A program made the position numbers and the translations under genes. A stretch of 64,000 nucleotides of DNA, taken from Candidatus Methylobacter oryzae (GTDB taxonomy: Bacteria; Pseudomonadota; Gammaproteobacteria; Methylococcales; Methylomonadaceae). A model generated the notes under the pieces. That model was given only the letters and a program-made list of their open reading frames with translations, searched no databases and was not told where the DNA came from. Location: NCBI RefSeq assembly GCF_003994235.2, contig NZ_RYFG02000114.1, positions 1 to 64,000 of the forward strand, written 5' to 3'. Below are positions 43,857 through 51,347 of the stretch, one piece after another. Each line of letters begins with the position of its first letter. The first letter of the stretch is position 1.

Positions 43857-45011
43857 TCACATCCCCATGAAAGCCGCACGCGACATCACCGACGTGAACG
43901 ACGACGGCAGGATTTGGTTCAGCACGCGGGACCATTGCGTAACGCCGGCGGTGCCGACAAATACGGTATCGTGCGCTTGCAGATTGAACTGGTCGGCCAA
44001 AATCATCGCGTCCGGCGATTCCGCATTCAGCTGAAAAATCTCCGGATTCATATCGCCCGGCCGGATCACGTAAATTTCTCCCGGCCTGGAGCTGTTGAAA
44101 TCCACGCCGTAAGCTTCGGCCAACGCCTGCGACAGCGACAACCGGCCTTTGTTGATTTGCAAAGCTTGCTGCTTGCCGACTTCGCCGATCATCATCACTT
44201 TATTGTCCTTGCGGTCGGGAATGTTCAGCACGTCGCCGTCCTTCAGCAGCAGGTTTTGCGTCGAGCTGCCCTTTTCGTACAGCGCCTGCACGTCGATTTT
44301 GTAAAGCTTGCCGTCGCGCGCCAGCGCCACGTTGCTCATGTCGGCATCGGCACTGACCCCGCCTGCCCGGCTGATCGCTTCGGCGACCGTCATCGGCGTT
44401 TCGGTCATGGCTTGGATGCCCGGCGTTTTGACTTCGCCGACCACGGCGGCGCGATGGCTCTGGAACGACAGCACGCGCAGGTCGAGTTTGACCTTTTTGA
44501 AATACTTCGACAGCTCGTTCGTTAACAGCGTTCTGGCCTCGCTGACGGTTTTGCCGGCCAGATAGATGTTGCCGACATAGGGGTAATACAGATTGCCGTC
44601 GTCGTCGACCACTTTACCGGCCAATTCGGGCATGATCTTTTCGCTGCCCGGATCGTTCAGCTCGGGATGCTCCCAAACCGTAATCAGCAAGCGGTCGTGA
44701 GGGCCGATTTTATAAACCGATTGATTAACGTCCACCGGCGGCAGGTTGTTGACCGCTTGCAGCCTGACGTTTTCCCGGTCGATGATCAAATCGGCGGTAA
44801 TCGGGACGATGCGGGTCTTTTCCTTAGTCATCTTGCCGTTCTTCATGACCGGCAATTCCAGCTCCGTCAGGTTGTTTTCGGCTTTCATTTCCATGCCGGG
44901 CGTTAAGGAACAAGCCGGTAACAGCAAAACCGGCGTTAACAGAATCAATCTAAAGCTGAGCCGGGCAGCTTGCCTGCTCAAACGAAACTTATGGCCTTTG
45001 GGTATGAACAT
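43857..45011 (-). CDS. wza: Wza-like outer-membrane polysaccharide export lipoprotein
   Basis: A 384-residue export channel subunit. The signal region ends with lipobox LLPAC near residue 33. A polysaccharide-export domain follows (about 95-190, with YKIGPHDRLLITVWEHPELN and YYPYVGNIYLAGKTVSEAR). SLBB domains carry AVVGEVKTPGIQAMTETPM and MMIGEVGKQQALQIN, and a C-terminal amphipathic part is typical of Wza. The first 20 residues (FIPKGHKFRLSRQAARLSF) are encoded by a copy of dispersed repeat P2, giving an unusually long basic n-region before the hydrophobic core. No in-frame ATG lies closer. It sits between the initiating transferase and wzc. Confidence 0.93.
   Translation of the reverse strand: MFIPKGHKFRLSRQAARLSFRLILLTPVLLLPACSLTPGMEMKAENNLTELELPVMKNGKMTKEKTRIVPITADLIIDRENVRLQAVNNLPPVDVNQSVYKIGPHDRLLITVWEHPELNDPGSEKIMPELAGKVVDDDGNLYYPYVGNIYLAGKTVSEARTLLTNELSKYFKKVKLDLRVLSFQSHRAAVVGEVKTPGIQAMTETPMTVAEAISRAGGVSADADMSNVALARDGKLYKIDVQALYEKGSSTQNLLLKDGDVLNIPDRKDNKVMMIGEVGKQQALQINKGRLSLSQALAEAYGVDFNSSRPGEIYVIRPGDMNPEIFQLNAESPDAMILADQFNLQAHDTVFVGTAGVTQWSRVLNQILPSSFTSVMSRAAFMGM
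44952..45004 (-). repeat. Dispersed repeat P2, copy 3 (inside the wza start)
   Basis: Reverse-complement orientation, AAAGCTGAGCCGGGCAGCTT ... CTTATGGCCTTTGGGTA. It is translated as the N-terminal extension of the Wza-like protein. Confidence 0.88.
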
Positions 45012-45025
45012 GGCGAAACTATCCT

Positions 45026-46447
45026 TTAGTAAGCGTTTTTATTAATGAAGCCGGTCAGCACCGTGCGCAGTGCGATTTCCAGGTCGAACCAGATCGACCA
45101 GTGCTGAATGTAATACAAATCGTGCTCGATGCGGCGGTTCAAGTCGGTGTCGCCGCGCCAGCCGTTGACTTGCGCCCAACCGGTGATGCCGGCCTTGACC
45201 ATGTGTTTTTTCATATAATTCGGCACCTGGTCCTTGAACACTTCGACAAAATCCGGGCGTTCAGGCCTTGGCCCGACCAGCGACATGTCGCCTTTCAGCA
45301 CATTGATCAACTGCGGCAACTCGTCGAGGCTGGTTTTGCGCAGGAAGCCGCCGAACGGCGTAGCACGGTTTTCGCCTGGCTTGGCCCAAACTGCGCCGGT
45401 TTTGGCTTCGGCATCGACCGGCATCGAGCGGAACTTCAACATCGTGAACGAGCGGTTGTTCCAGCCGACCCGTTCCTGACGGTAGAACACCGGGCCTTTG
45501 GAACTCAGCTTCACGCCGATCGCGATTAACAACAGTAACGGACTGATCAGTATCAGCAACACGAACGCCAACACCCTATCCTCGATCTCCTTGATATAGC
45601 GGTTGACGCCGTGCAGCGGCGACACCGACACATCCAGCGTCGGGATGCCGGCCACCGTGTTCAGGCTCAGGAACTTGCTTTGTTTGAATGCGTAACAGTC
45701 GATGACCAGCCGGATGCTGACCGGCAGATGCCGCAGCTCATGTTGCGCGCGTTCGGCCAGCGACTCGCCCGGAAACGCAATCCAGACTTCGTCAATCGCT
45801 TTTTCGGTGACTATCGCGGTAAGGTCTTCCAATTCGCCGAGACGCGGCAGTGAAAAATCGTCAAGCGAAGGCTGCTGTTCGGAACAATCGTCGACATAGC
45901 CGACAACATGCAGGCCGGCCCAGGATGAATGGTTCAACTGACGGCCAACCGCAACGGCCATTTGGTTCAATCCGACCAGCACGATACGGCCCTGCGACCA
46001 ACCGCGGGCACGCAGCCATTGCAACAGGTGAACAAGCAGGCTGCGGGCCGAGAGCACGAATAACAATCCCAATATCCACCAAGTGATAATCCAGCGGTAA
46101 CTGGAGCCGAACCAGAAATGTAAACGAATCAACGCGACGATAGAGATAACCGACACGACGGCCGACACCCAAGCCCTGACGATCCGCGCGACTTCCCCGC
46201 GCATCGCATCGTTCCGCCACGGGCGGTAAACCTGGCCGATTTCGAAAAAGATGATGGCCGCCAATGTACCGAGAGCAACGACGATGCGGTAATCCTGATC
46301 GATAACGAACCGGTGAAGCCATAAATAATGAGAAACCCACGCCGCGCCGAGCAGCATCGCGACGTCGATGAACCGCAGCAACAGGATCACCGTATGACCG
46401 TATTGCTTAAAGAGCCCGTTGAAAATGTTACCTAATCCGAGCGGCAT
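45026..46447 (-). CDS. Undecaprenyl-phosphate sugar phosphotransferase (WcaJ/EpsB type)
   Basis: A 473-residue polyprenol-phosphate hexose-1-phosphate transferase that starts repeat-unit assembly. The N-terminal half has four spans and a CoA-binding-like Rossmann segment (GRIVLVGLNQMAVAVG). After a fifth span (RVLAFVLLILISPLLLLIAI) comes the catalytic part with GPVFYRQERVGWNNRSFTML, KTSLDELPQLINVLKGDMS and LVGPRPERPDFV. These match the undecaprenyl-phosphate glucose phosphotransferase family. It is the first gene of the leftward exopolysaccharide locus, 14 bp upstream of wza. Confidence 0.94.
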   Translation of the reverse strand: MPLGLGNIFNGLFKQYGHTVILLLRFIDVAMLLGAAWVSHYLWLHRFVIDQDYRIVVALGTLAAIIFFEIGQVYRPWRNDAMRGEVARIVRAWVSAVVSVISIVALIRLHFWFGSSYRWIITWWILGLLFVLSARSLLVHLLQWLRARGWSQGRIVLVGLNQMAVAVGRQLNHSSWAGLHVVGYVDDCSEQQPSLDDFSLPRLGELEDLTAIVTEKAIDEVWIAFPGESLAERAQHELRHLPVSIRLVIDCYAFKQSKFLSLNTVAGIPTLDVSVSPLHGVNRYIKEIEDRVLAFVLLILISPLLLLIAIGVKLSSKGPVFYRQERVGWNNRSFTMLKFRSMPVDAEAKTGAVWAKPGENRATPFGGFLRKTSLDELPQLINVLKGDMSLVGPRPERPDFVEVFKDQVPNYMKKHMVKAGITGWAQVNGWRGDTDLNRRIEHDLYYIQHWSIWFDLEIALRTVLTGFINKNAY

Positions 46448-46474
46448 ATTCGTTAAACCCCTGTTGATTTTTAA

Positions 46475-46526
46475 TACCCAAAGGGCATAAGTTTCGTTTG
46501 AGCGGCAAGCCGCTCAACTCAGCTTT
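46475..46526 (+). repeat. Dispersed repeat P2, copy 4
   Basis: TACCCAAAGGGCATAAGTTT then the GAGCGGC-AA-GCCGCTC hairpin and CAGCTTT. It lies 28 bp upstream of the first gene of the exopolysaccharide locus. Confidence 0.88.
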
Positions 46527-46694
46527 ATAATGAACGGCGCAAACCGTTCACTCCCCAAAGTCATTGCAACCGGCGTTTCGAAGGCCGGCGCTCTGTTGGG
46601 GTAAAGATTACAGAGGCAAGATGAGAAGAAAGCTGTGGATTTAATTAAAATTAGATGAAGATCTGACTCGTAACCCGCTTAGGATTTGGTTAAA

Positions 46695-46813
46695 AATAAC
46701 TTCCCGAAACCACTGTGTTCTATCGTCAAGCCGTTCGTGCTGAGCTTGTCGAAGCATGATCGGCTTGACGCGCGGTAAGCCAAAATTTTTCCGATCCATA
46801 TCGGGAAGTTATT
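46695..46813. repeat. MITE-like 119-bp inverted-repeat element
   Basis: It is bounded by perfect 13-bp terminal inverted repeats, AATAACTTCCCGA and TCGGGAAGTTATT. A second inverted pair lies inside (CGTCAAGCCG at 46724-46733, CGGCTTGACG at 46761-46770) around TTCGTGCTGAGCTTGTCGAA, a motif common in bacterial intergenic repeats. It lies in the 400-bp gap before the TetR gene, and no gene is in it. Confidence 0.7.
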
Positions 46814-46848
46814 AATGACCGCATCCTTAGCAGGCGAAGCGGTGAACT

Positions 46849-47424
46849 TTACAACCGGCTTTGCAACAAATTGACGACCAGGGTCAGCGAGTCAAGCGCT
46901 TGATCGGGCGTTTCGTCGAACTGGGCCCGAACGATAGCGCCGTCCACCGCTATCGATAAGGCCTCGGCATACTGCTCCCTAAATTCCGAACGCGGCAGCA
47001 ACTCTGCAATCGCGCGCGTCATGTCTTGCTTATGACTGCGGGTAATCTGAACCACCTCAGGCATCGCGCCGCCAAGCTCGCTAACGCCGTTAAGAAAAGC
47101 GCAGCCGCGATAACTGCCGTTTTGGAACCACTCCGCCAAGGTTGGCGCTAACGCTTGCAGGTTATTGCCGTGGCGTTGCAGCGCATCGACGAACCACGAG
47201 ATCCAGCGCTGATGGCGGTATTCCAGAAACGCGTAAATCAAATCGTTCTTGCTGGGAAAGTGCCGGTAAAAAGTCACCTTGGTCACGCCTGCTTCGGCAA
47301 TGATCCTGTCAATGCCGGTGGCGCGAACGCCCTCTCGGTAGAATAGATCATGGGCTGTCAAAAGAATGCGTTCCCGTGCCGGCAGGGATTGTCTATCTTG
47401 GTTTGTATTCGTTTGCATAGCCAT
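46849..47424 (-). CDS. TetR-family transcriptional repressor
   Basis: A 191-residue regulator from the ATG at 47424 (a second ATG is at 47418); the open frame extends upstream through the operator region and is not coding there. The helix-turn-helix part (about 15-60) has RERILLTAHDLFYREGVRAT and GVTKVTFYRHFPSKNDL. The C-terminal ligand domain has FLNGVSELGG. It is divergent from the DUF1348 gene, and the gap holds two copies of a palindromic operator. It should repress both itself and that gene until an unknown ligand binds. Confidence 0.92.
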   Translation of the reverse strand: MAMQTNTNQDRQSLPARERILLTAHDLFYREGVRATGIDRIIAEAGVTKVTFYRHFPSKNDLIYAFLEYRHQRWISWFVDALQRHGNNLQALAPTLAEWFQNGSYRGCAFLNGVSELGGAMPEVVQITRSHKQDMTRAIAELLPRSEFREQYAEALSIAVDGAIVRAQFDETPDQALDSLTLVVNLLQSRL

Positions 47425-47426
47425 AT

Positions 47427-47446
47427 TGTAGACAGAACTGTCTACA
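47427..47446. promoter_or_regulatory. TetR operator 1
   Basis: TGTAGACAGAACTGTCTACA has 9-bp arms with an AA centre and lies directly before the TetR start. A second copy is centred 38 bp away. Confidence 0.88.
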
Positions 47447-47464
47447 AAGAGTACCATTCTTTCA

Positions 47465-47484
47465 TGTAGACAATTCTGTCTACA
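47465..47484. promoter_or_regulatory. TetR operator 2
   Basis: TGTAGACAATTCTGTCTACA has the same outer 8-bp arms as operator 1 with centre ATTC. It lies 30 bp before the DUF1348 start and probably covers its promoter. Confidence 0.88.
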
Positions 47485-47514
47485 TTTATCATTAACCGAT
47501 ACAGGAGCTGAACG

Positions 47515-47982
47515 ATGGAAACCAAACCGCCACTTCCCCCTTTTACGCCCGAAACCGCCGCCCAAAAGGTGCGCATGGCCGAAGACGCCTGGAACAGCCG
47601 TGATCCCGACCGCGTCGTGCTGGTTTATACCGAAGATACGGTCTGGCGAAATCGCAGCGAATTTCCGGCCGGCCGCGAGCAAGTGCATCAATTCCTGGCT
47701 CGCAAATGGGCCAAGGAGTTGGACTATCGGTTAATCAAGGAGCTATGGGCCTGTACCGGCAACCGCATTGCTGTGCGCTTTGCCTACGAATGGCACGACG
47801 ACTCGGGGCAATGGTTCCGCAGCTACGGCAATGAAAACTGGGAATTCAACGAACACGGTTTCATGATGCGCCGCTTTGCCAGCATTAACGACCTGCCGAT
47901 CAAGGAATCCGAACGCAAATTCTTCTGGCCGCTAGGCAGACGCCCCGACGATCATCCGGGCTTGAGCGAGTTGGGATTGTGA
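47515..47982 (+). CDS. DUF1348 / NTF2-like protein
   Basis: A 155-residue cytoplasmic protein of the nuclear-transport-factor-2-like (SnoaL-like) fold, DUF1348 branch. [19 protein letters not shown] is the usual N-terminal helix and [26 protein letters not shown] and [10 protein letters not shown] are conserved parts. A strong AGGAG precedes the ATG. The reaction is unknown for the family. Its divergent TetR partner and double operator suggest induction by a small molecule, which would fit detoxification or stress. Confidence 0.9.
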   Translation: METKPPLPPFTPETAAQKVRMAEDAWNSRDPDRVVLVYTEDTVWRNRSEFPAGREQVHQFLARKWAKELDYRLIKELWACTGNRIAVRFAYEWHDDSGQWFRSYGNENWEFNEHGFMMRRFASINDLPIKESERKFFWPLGRRPDDHPGLSELGL

Positions 47983-48081
47983 GAGAAACCTGCGCAACCA
48001 AGATGGCTAATTTTTAGCCATTTTAACAAAAACGCTAATCCGGATAGGTAGTTATACGTATAACCCATAGCTGAACCACAA

Positions 48082-48108
48082 GGTTATCCACAATTTTTGT
48101 GGATAACC
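48082..48108. promoter_or_regulatory. Palindrome made of two perfect DnaA boxes
   Basis: The 12-bp arms GGTTATCCACAA and TTGTGGATAACC flank a TTT centre. Each arm contains TTATCCACA, the strongest DnaA-box sequence, at 48084-48092 and inverted at 48098-48106. It lies in the gap between the convergent DUF1348 and Thr/Pro-repeat genes, so it may instead simply be a bidirectional terminator hairpin. Confidence 0.6.
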
Positions 48109-48222
48109 GCAATGAGTCTTTTACAGCACACAAGATGACTGAAAAAACGATAGTTATGCTTTGAGTATCGTAGCGCGTGGTGGAAACGAAATAACGCCAT
48201 ACATTTGCTCAGGTATTTGCCG

Positions 48223-48894
48223 TTAACGCGGCCATATTCTTACCGTATAGGAAGGCGGAACTGTGCCGCAAGCATAATAATCATCGTCGGCCATAACCGT
48301 TTTAATAACGCAATCATTCTGCTTGTTTTTTGATGTTTTGGGAGCTGTGGGTGGAGGAGCTGCCGGCGGCTGCTCTTGTTTTGTAGAAGACGTTGTTGAT
48401 TTTGTAGATGTATCTGGAACTTTAGAAGCGGTAGACGTTGTGGCGGGTGTTTGGGTTTGGCCTGAATTAGCCGGCGAAGCTGTTGGCGGTGTTGATCTTG
48501 AATCGGCCGGGGAAGATGTTGGCGTTATTGGTCCTGAATCAGACGTGGAAGCCGTTGGCGGCGTTGGTCCTGGATCAGCCGCGGAAGCCGTTGGTGGAGT
48601 TGGTCTTGAGTCAATCAGGGAAACCGTCGGCGATGTCGGTTCCGGATCAACCGAGTCAGCTGTTGGCGTTGTTGGTTCCGAATCGCTCGCTGGAGTCGTT
48701 GGGCTTGCCGATGTCCCCGCGTCTTCGGTGTGATGATTACTGCTTCTTCCACTAAATAAATTACTAAAAAAGCCGCTGTCCGAATGGCTCCTCGCATGAG
48801 AACTGCTGTGAAAGCGCCCGCGAGCATTCCCGGATACTGAATAACATGAAATTATCGGTATCAAAATGATTAGGCTAATATTTTTAATGCTCAT
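48223..48894 (-). CDS. Secreted Thr/Pro/Ser-rich repeat protein
   Basis: A 223-residue protein from the ATG at 48894; the frame opens at 49011 but the upstream part lacks a signal peptide. A signal peptide (LIILIPIISCYSVSGNA) is followed by a His/Ser stretch (FHSSSHARSHSDSG) and six 12-residue repeats of the form PTPPTASxxDxG (about residues 65-138). A Lys/Thr/Ser linker and a short C-terminal domain with two cysteines (NDCVIKT and YYACGTVPPS) come last. It may be an extracytoplasmic stalk or a glycosylated surface protein. I do not recognise the C-terminal domain. Confidence 0.7.
   Translation of the reverse strand: MSIKNISLIILIPIISCYSVSGNARGRFHSSSHARSHSDSGFFSNLFSGRSSNHHTEDAGTSASPTTPASDSEPTTPTADSVDPEPTSPTVSLIDSRPTPPTASAADPGPTPPTASTSDSGPITPTSSPADSRSTPPTASPANSGQTQTPATTSTASKVPDTSTKSTTSSTKQEQPPAAPPPTAPKTSKNKQNDCVIKTVMADDDYYACGTVPPSYTVRIWPR
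48482..48697 (-). repeat. In-gene tandem repeat, six 36-bp units
   Basis: Six degenerate 36-bp units, each starting GTTGGCG or a close variant on the plus strand, encode the 12-residue Pro/Thr repeats. Unit number is likely to vary between strains. Confidence 0.88.
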
Positions 48895-49354
48895 ATAACC
48901 ACCATGATCTTTTTTAGTTAACGGCCAACGCCGACTGCATAGCTTTCTCAATAATTCCCGGCTCCGATCCATTGGGTCTTCTTCGTCAACCCAAGCTACG
49001 CGCTGTAGCATAAGATAAAATATGAATGGCTACCATTTAAAACATTTACATTGATGAACTTGAGTAATTGACCGCAACACAAGCGAATCTTGTCTACCGA
49101 AAACACTCGTAAGTTTGCGTAAGCTAGCGTTTGAAGTTAGTATCTTTTTTCGTAGTTGTTTAGACGTTATTTTGCAGACGGTTTGATGATGCTGGCTGTT
49201 TCTTGTTTTAAGTCATGCTGAATTTATTCAACTGGATGAAATAACAATGTTTTTTAATTTATATATCGCATTAGACAGACAAATGGCGCAATGTTTTGCG
49301 TCTATTATAGTGGCTAATAATTAGTTAGGCTGTAAAACTCAGAGGATTAACTTT
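48895..49354. other. AT-rich gap at the left edge of the cassette region
   Basis: About 460 bp without a gene. Base composition falls sharply from about 49140 onward. An attC-like right half (49312-49330) is the only structured part I can name. Confidence 0.5.
49312..49330 (+). repeat. attC-like right half-site
   Basis: GGCTAATAATTAGTTAGGC has the L'-spacer-R' layout of an integron attC end, with core GTTAGGC. It is closely similar to the end of the attC-like site at 50323-50341. No matching left half is clear within 150 bp upstream. It lies 25 bp before the first AT-rich gene, where a cassette junction would be. Confidence 0.5.
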
Positions 49355-50200
49355 ATGAGTAAAAACTCAAAATTTTATAAATATTTCTTTATTGCTCTTT
49401 TAAAAAAATACATTCCAATAAATCGGCCAACAAAAACTAACACCTTACGCTACCTAATTTTGTTTTGCATATTGTTATCTATCTCTGTATTTTCATTCTC
49501 TTACTTCAGTAATTGGTACAAAAATACAGGGGTGATTGATGGATTAATAACGGAATTGCATGGGATTATTGTTGAGCTGTTCGTACTCACTATATTGCTG
49601 GATTGGATATTAAAAATTAGAGAAGAGCTAAGATTTAAAGAACCCAGAGCATTTGCTTATGCTAAAGCATACTCAGCAATCGATAACTGCCTTGATGCTC
49701 TAGTAGATGAATATCGTTCAAAAGGAGAAAAACAATATGTGTATTTTTCTGGAAACATGGAAATATCAAGGAAGCTAGACATTATTTATTGCCTCAATCC
49801 TACACTATCAAATATAGAGGAAATAATTATTAAAACGCAAGGACACAATTATTTCCTAGAAAACTATATAAATAAGGTAATAATTTTTAAAGAGAATCTC
49901 AGCTTAATACTAACAAACTATTTATATTTAATGGAACCAGAAATCATCCACAATATCCAAACCATATTAGAGAAAGCATCCAATGTGACTGAAAAATCAA
50001 ACGAGCAAACCAAAAATGATTTTAATATGGAAGTGGCACGTGAGTTTATGAAAAACAGTGAATCTCTAATTTATTATTTATTTAAGGCCAAGTCGTCACT
50101 AGAAGCAGTTGCAGACATTATTCAAACGCGAGCAGAACACTCTGCTGCGATGAAAATAGAAAGAGAAAAATGGAGAAAGAAATATGAAGAACTTCATTAA
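49355..50200 (+). CDS. AT-rich cassette gene 1: two-span membrane protein, unknown
   Basis: A 281-residue protein with two N-terminal membrane spans (about 30-48, LRYLILFCILLSISVFSFSY, and about 70-85) and a long, mostly helical, cytoplasmic part rich in Lys, Glu and Asn. No named family is recognised. AGAGG lies at good spacing before the ATG. Its codon use is strongly AT-biased, unlike the flanking genes with about 50 percent GC, so recent transfer is likely. An attC-like site begins 7 bp after its stop. Two-span proteins with helical cytoplasmic tails occur among phage-defence effectors, but nothing specific supports that here. Confidence 0.7.
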   Translation: MSKNSKFYKYFFIALLKKYIPINRPTKTNTLRYLILFCILLSISVFSFSYFSNWYKNTGVIDGLITELHGIIVELFVLTILLDWILKIREELRFKEPRAFAYAKAYSAIDNCLDALVDEYRSKGEKQYVYFSGNMEISRKLDIIYCLNPTLSNIEEIIIKTQGHNYFLENYINKVIIFKENLSLILTNYLYLMEPEIIHNIQTILEKASNVTEKSNEQTKNDFNMEVAREFMKNSESLIYYLFKAKSSLEAVADIIQTRAEHSAAMKIEREKWRKKYEELH

Positions 50201-50206
50201 AAATGA

Positions 50207-50341
50207 ACCTAACAACACGGTAAGCCCTGTAGGGTGCGCACCACGCACCATTTGCGGATTTCAGAATATCAGTCGCGTCGGAAAAGGGCGCGATGCGCCC
50301 CCTACACGACTTCTATTTAGAATGGCTAATATTAGTTAGCC
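50207..50341 (+). repeat. Degenerate attC-like site after cassette gene 1
   Basis: It begins ACCTAAC (fits RYYYAAC) and ends GTTAGCC. Inner AAGCC/GGCTAA segments pair like L boxes. The middle is a dispersed hairpin repeat with TGTAGGGTGCGC and GCGCCCCCTACA arms. At 135 bp the length is at the long end of the attC range. It is weaker than the site at 51277-51331. Confidence 0.55.
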
Positions 50342-50376
50342 GCACAACAGTTCATCTTCACGAATATGGATAGATT

Positions 50377-51282
50377 ATGAATTTTAAAAACCAAGCATAT
50401 GAAGATTTAGTAAGAGACTTGATCAATGATGCTTTCTATATTGACTCAAGATCTAACAGAGGGAAAATTTCAACGATAAGGCAATATGCTGAAGTTGTCA
50501 TAAGAAAATTATTAGATCTGCCTAATAACAAAAAAGTTACTCTTGGCGATTATGAGATTATAAAAAAACTCAAGATAGTCAGTTCAAATAACAAGCTGTT
50601 GATGAAAGCTGTAAAGAAGTTACAAGAAATTGGAAACAAGTGTACTCATACACAAAACCCTTATCCAATTTCTGAAGAAAATGTTAGCGATGCAATTAAT
50701 GAGTTATTTAATCTGTACGCTAGTATTTTTGTTATATATTTTCAAAAGTATAAATTCGGTTCTAATAATGAGGTAACAAGTGCATTTTCTATTCTTCCTC
50801 CAATTATAAGGTATATTGTTCTCGATAATTTATACAAGGATGACAAAAAAAATCTATTAATTATTGATAAGTTAAGTTTGGTTTTGCTCAAAGCTTTCGA
50901 TAAAGAGAGTGCTCTGAAATGGGTTGAAGATAGAAAAGATGAGCTATCAAATACATTGCCATATACGCAAGAGGGTATTACTGAAATTGAATCATCCCAC
51001 AGAAAATTATGTGCTGATGCTGTAGTAGCTAATGCTCCTGAAAGCATGTACAACTTGTGTTTAGAACGTCTAGAAGAAGTTTCATCAATTATTGATAAGC
51101 AAGGTTTACTTTACAATAACTTTGAGCAAGCAAAACCACTATATATAGAAAAAGGAATTCTTTCTAACGATAGCCAAGAACATAGAGATTTTAATAGCAT
51201 AATGGAGTTTGTATATCTCGGCCGAAAAGCTGAAGAAAATGAAAAGCTAGAGAATCTACACCTTTACAATATCACAGTCTAA
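50377..51282 (+). CDS. AT-rich cassette gene 2: possible HEPN/DUF4145-like protein
   Basis: A 301-residue soluble protein. The N-terminal helical part has YAEVVIRKLLDLPNN, then KLQEIGNKCTHTQNPYP and a following helix. This layout (helix, long loop, GN-x-x-x-H) recalls DUF4145/HEPN-like domains, which often occur in RNases and phage-defence genes. The match is by eye and moderate. The C-terminal 150 residues are helical and unrecognised. Composition is AT-rich. The stop codon lies inside the R'' box of the next attC site, as in many integron cassettes. Confidence 0.65.
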   Translation: MNFKNQAYEDLVRDLINDAFYIDSRSNRGKISTIRQYAEVVIRKLLDLPNNKKVTLGDYEIIKKLKIVSSNNKLLMKAVKKLQEIGNKCTHTQNPYPISEENVSDAINELFNLYASIFVIYFQKYKFGSNNEVTSAFSILPPIIRYIVLDNLYKDDKKNLLIIDKLSLVLLKAFDKESALKWVEDRKDELSNTLPYTQEGITEIESSHRKLCADAVVANAPESMYNLCLERLEEVSSIIDKQGLLYNNFEQAKPLYIEKGILSNDSQEHRDFNSIMEFVYLGRKAEENEKLENLHLYNITV

Positions 51283-51331
51283 CAAGTGGTTCCAGACGAC
51301 TCCTGCCGCGCACCTGAACCAAGCGTTAGCC
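51277..51331 (+). repeat. Integron attC site (55 bp)
   Basis: R'' is GTCTAAC and R' is GTTAGCC. The inner TGGTTCCAG pairs with CTGAACCA, leaving one extra unpaired base, the extrahelical base that marks attC L boxes. A three-base unpaired spacer separates R and L on each side. The start GTCTAACAAG and end CCAAGCGTTAG resemble classic cassette sites. The upstream stop codon overlaps R'', and the next gene starts 17 bp after R'. Confidence 0.85.
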
Positions 51332-51347
51332 AAAATAAGGAATATGA

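Noticed and set aside
48084-48106. Replication origin because of perfect DnaA boxes
   Set aside because: Only two boxes in one hairpin, with no AT-rich unwinding region of suitable layout and no dnaA, dnaN, gidA or rpmH nearby.
48482-48697. CRISPR array suggested by regular 36-bp spacing
   Set aside because: The units are contiguous, degenerate and in frame inside a coding sequence; there are no unique spacers and no cas genes.
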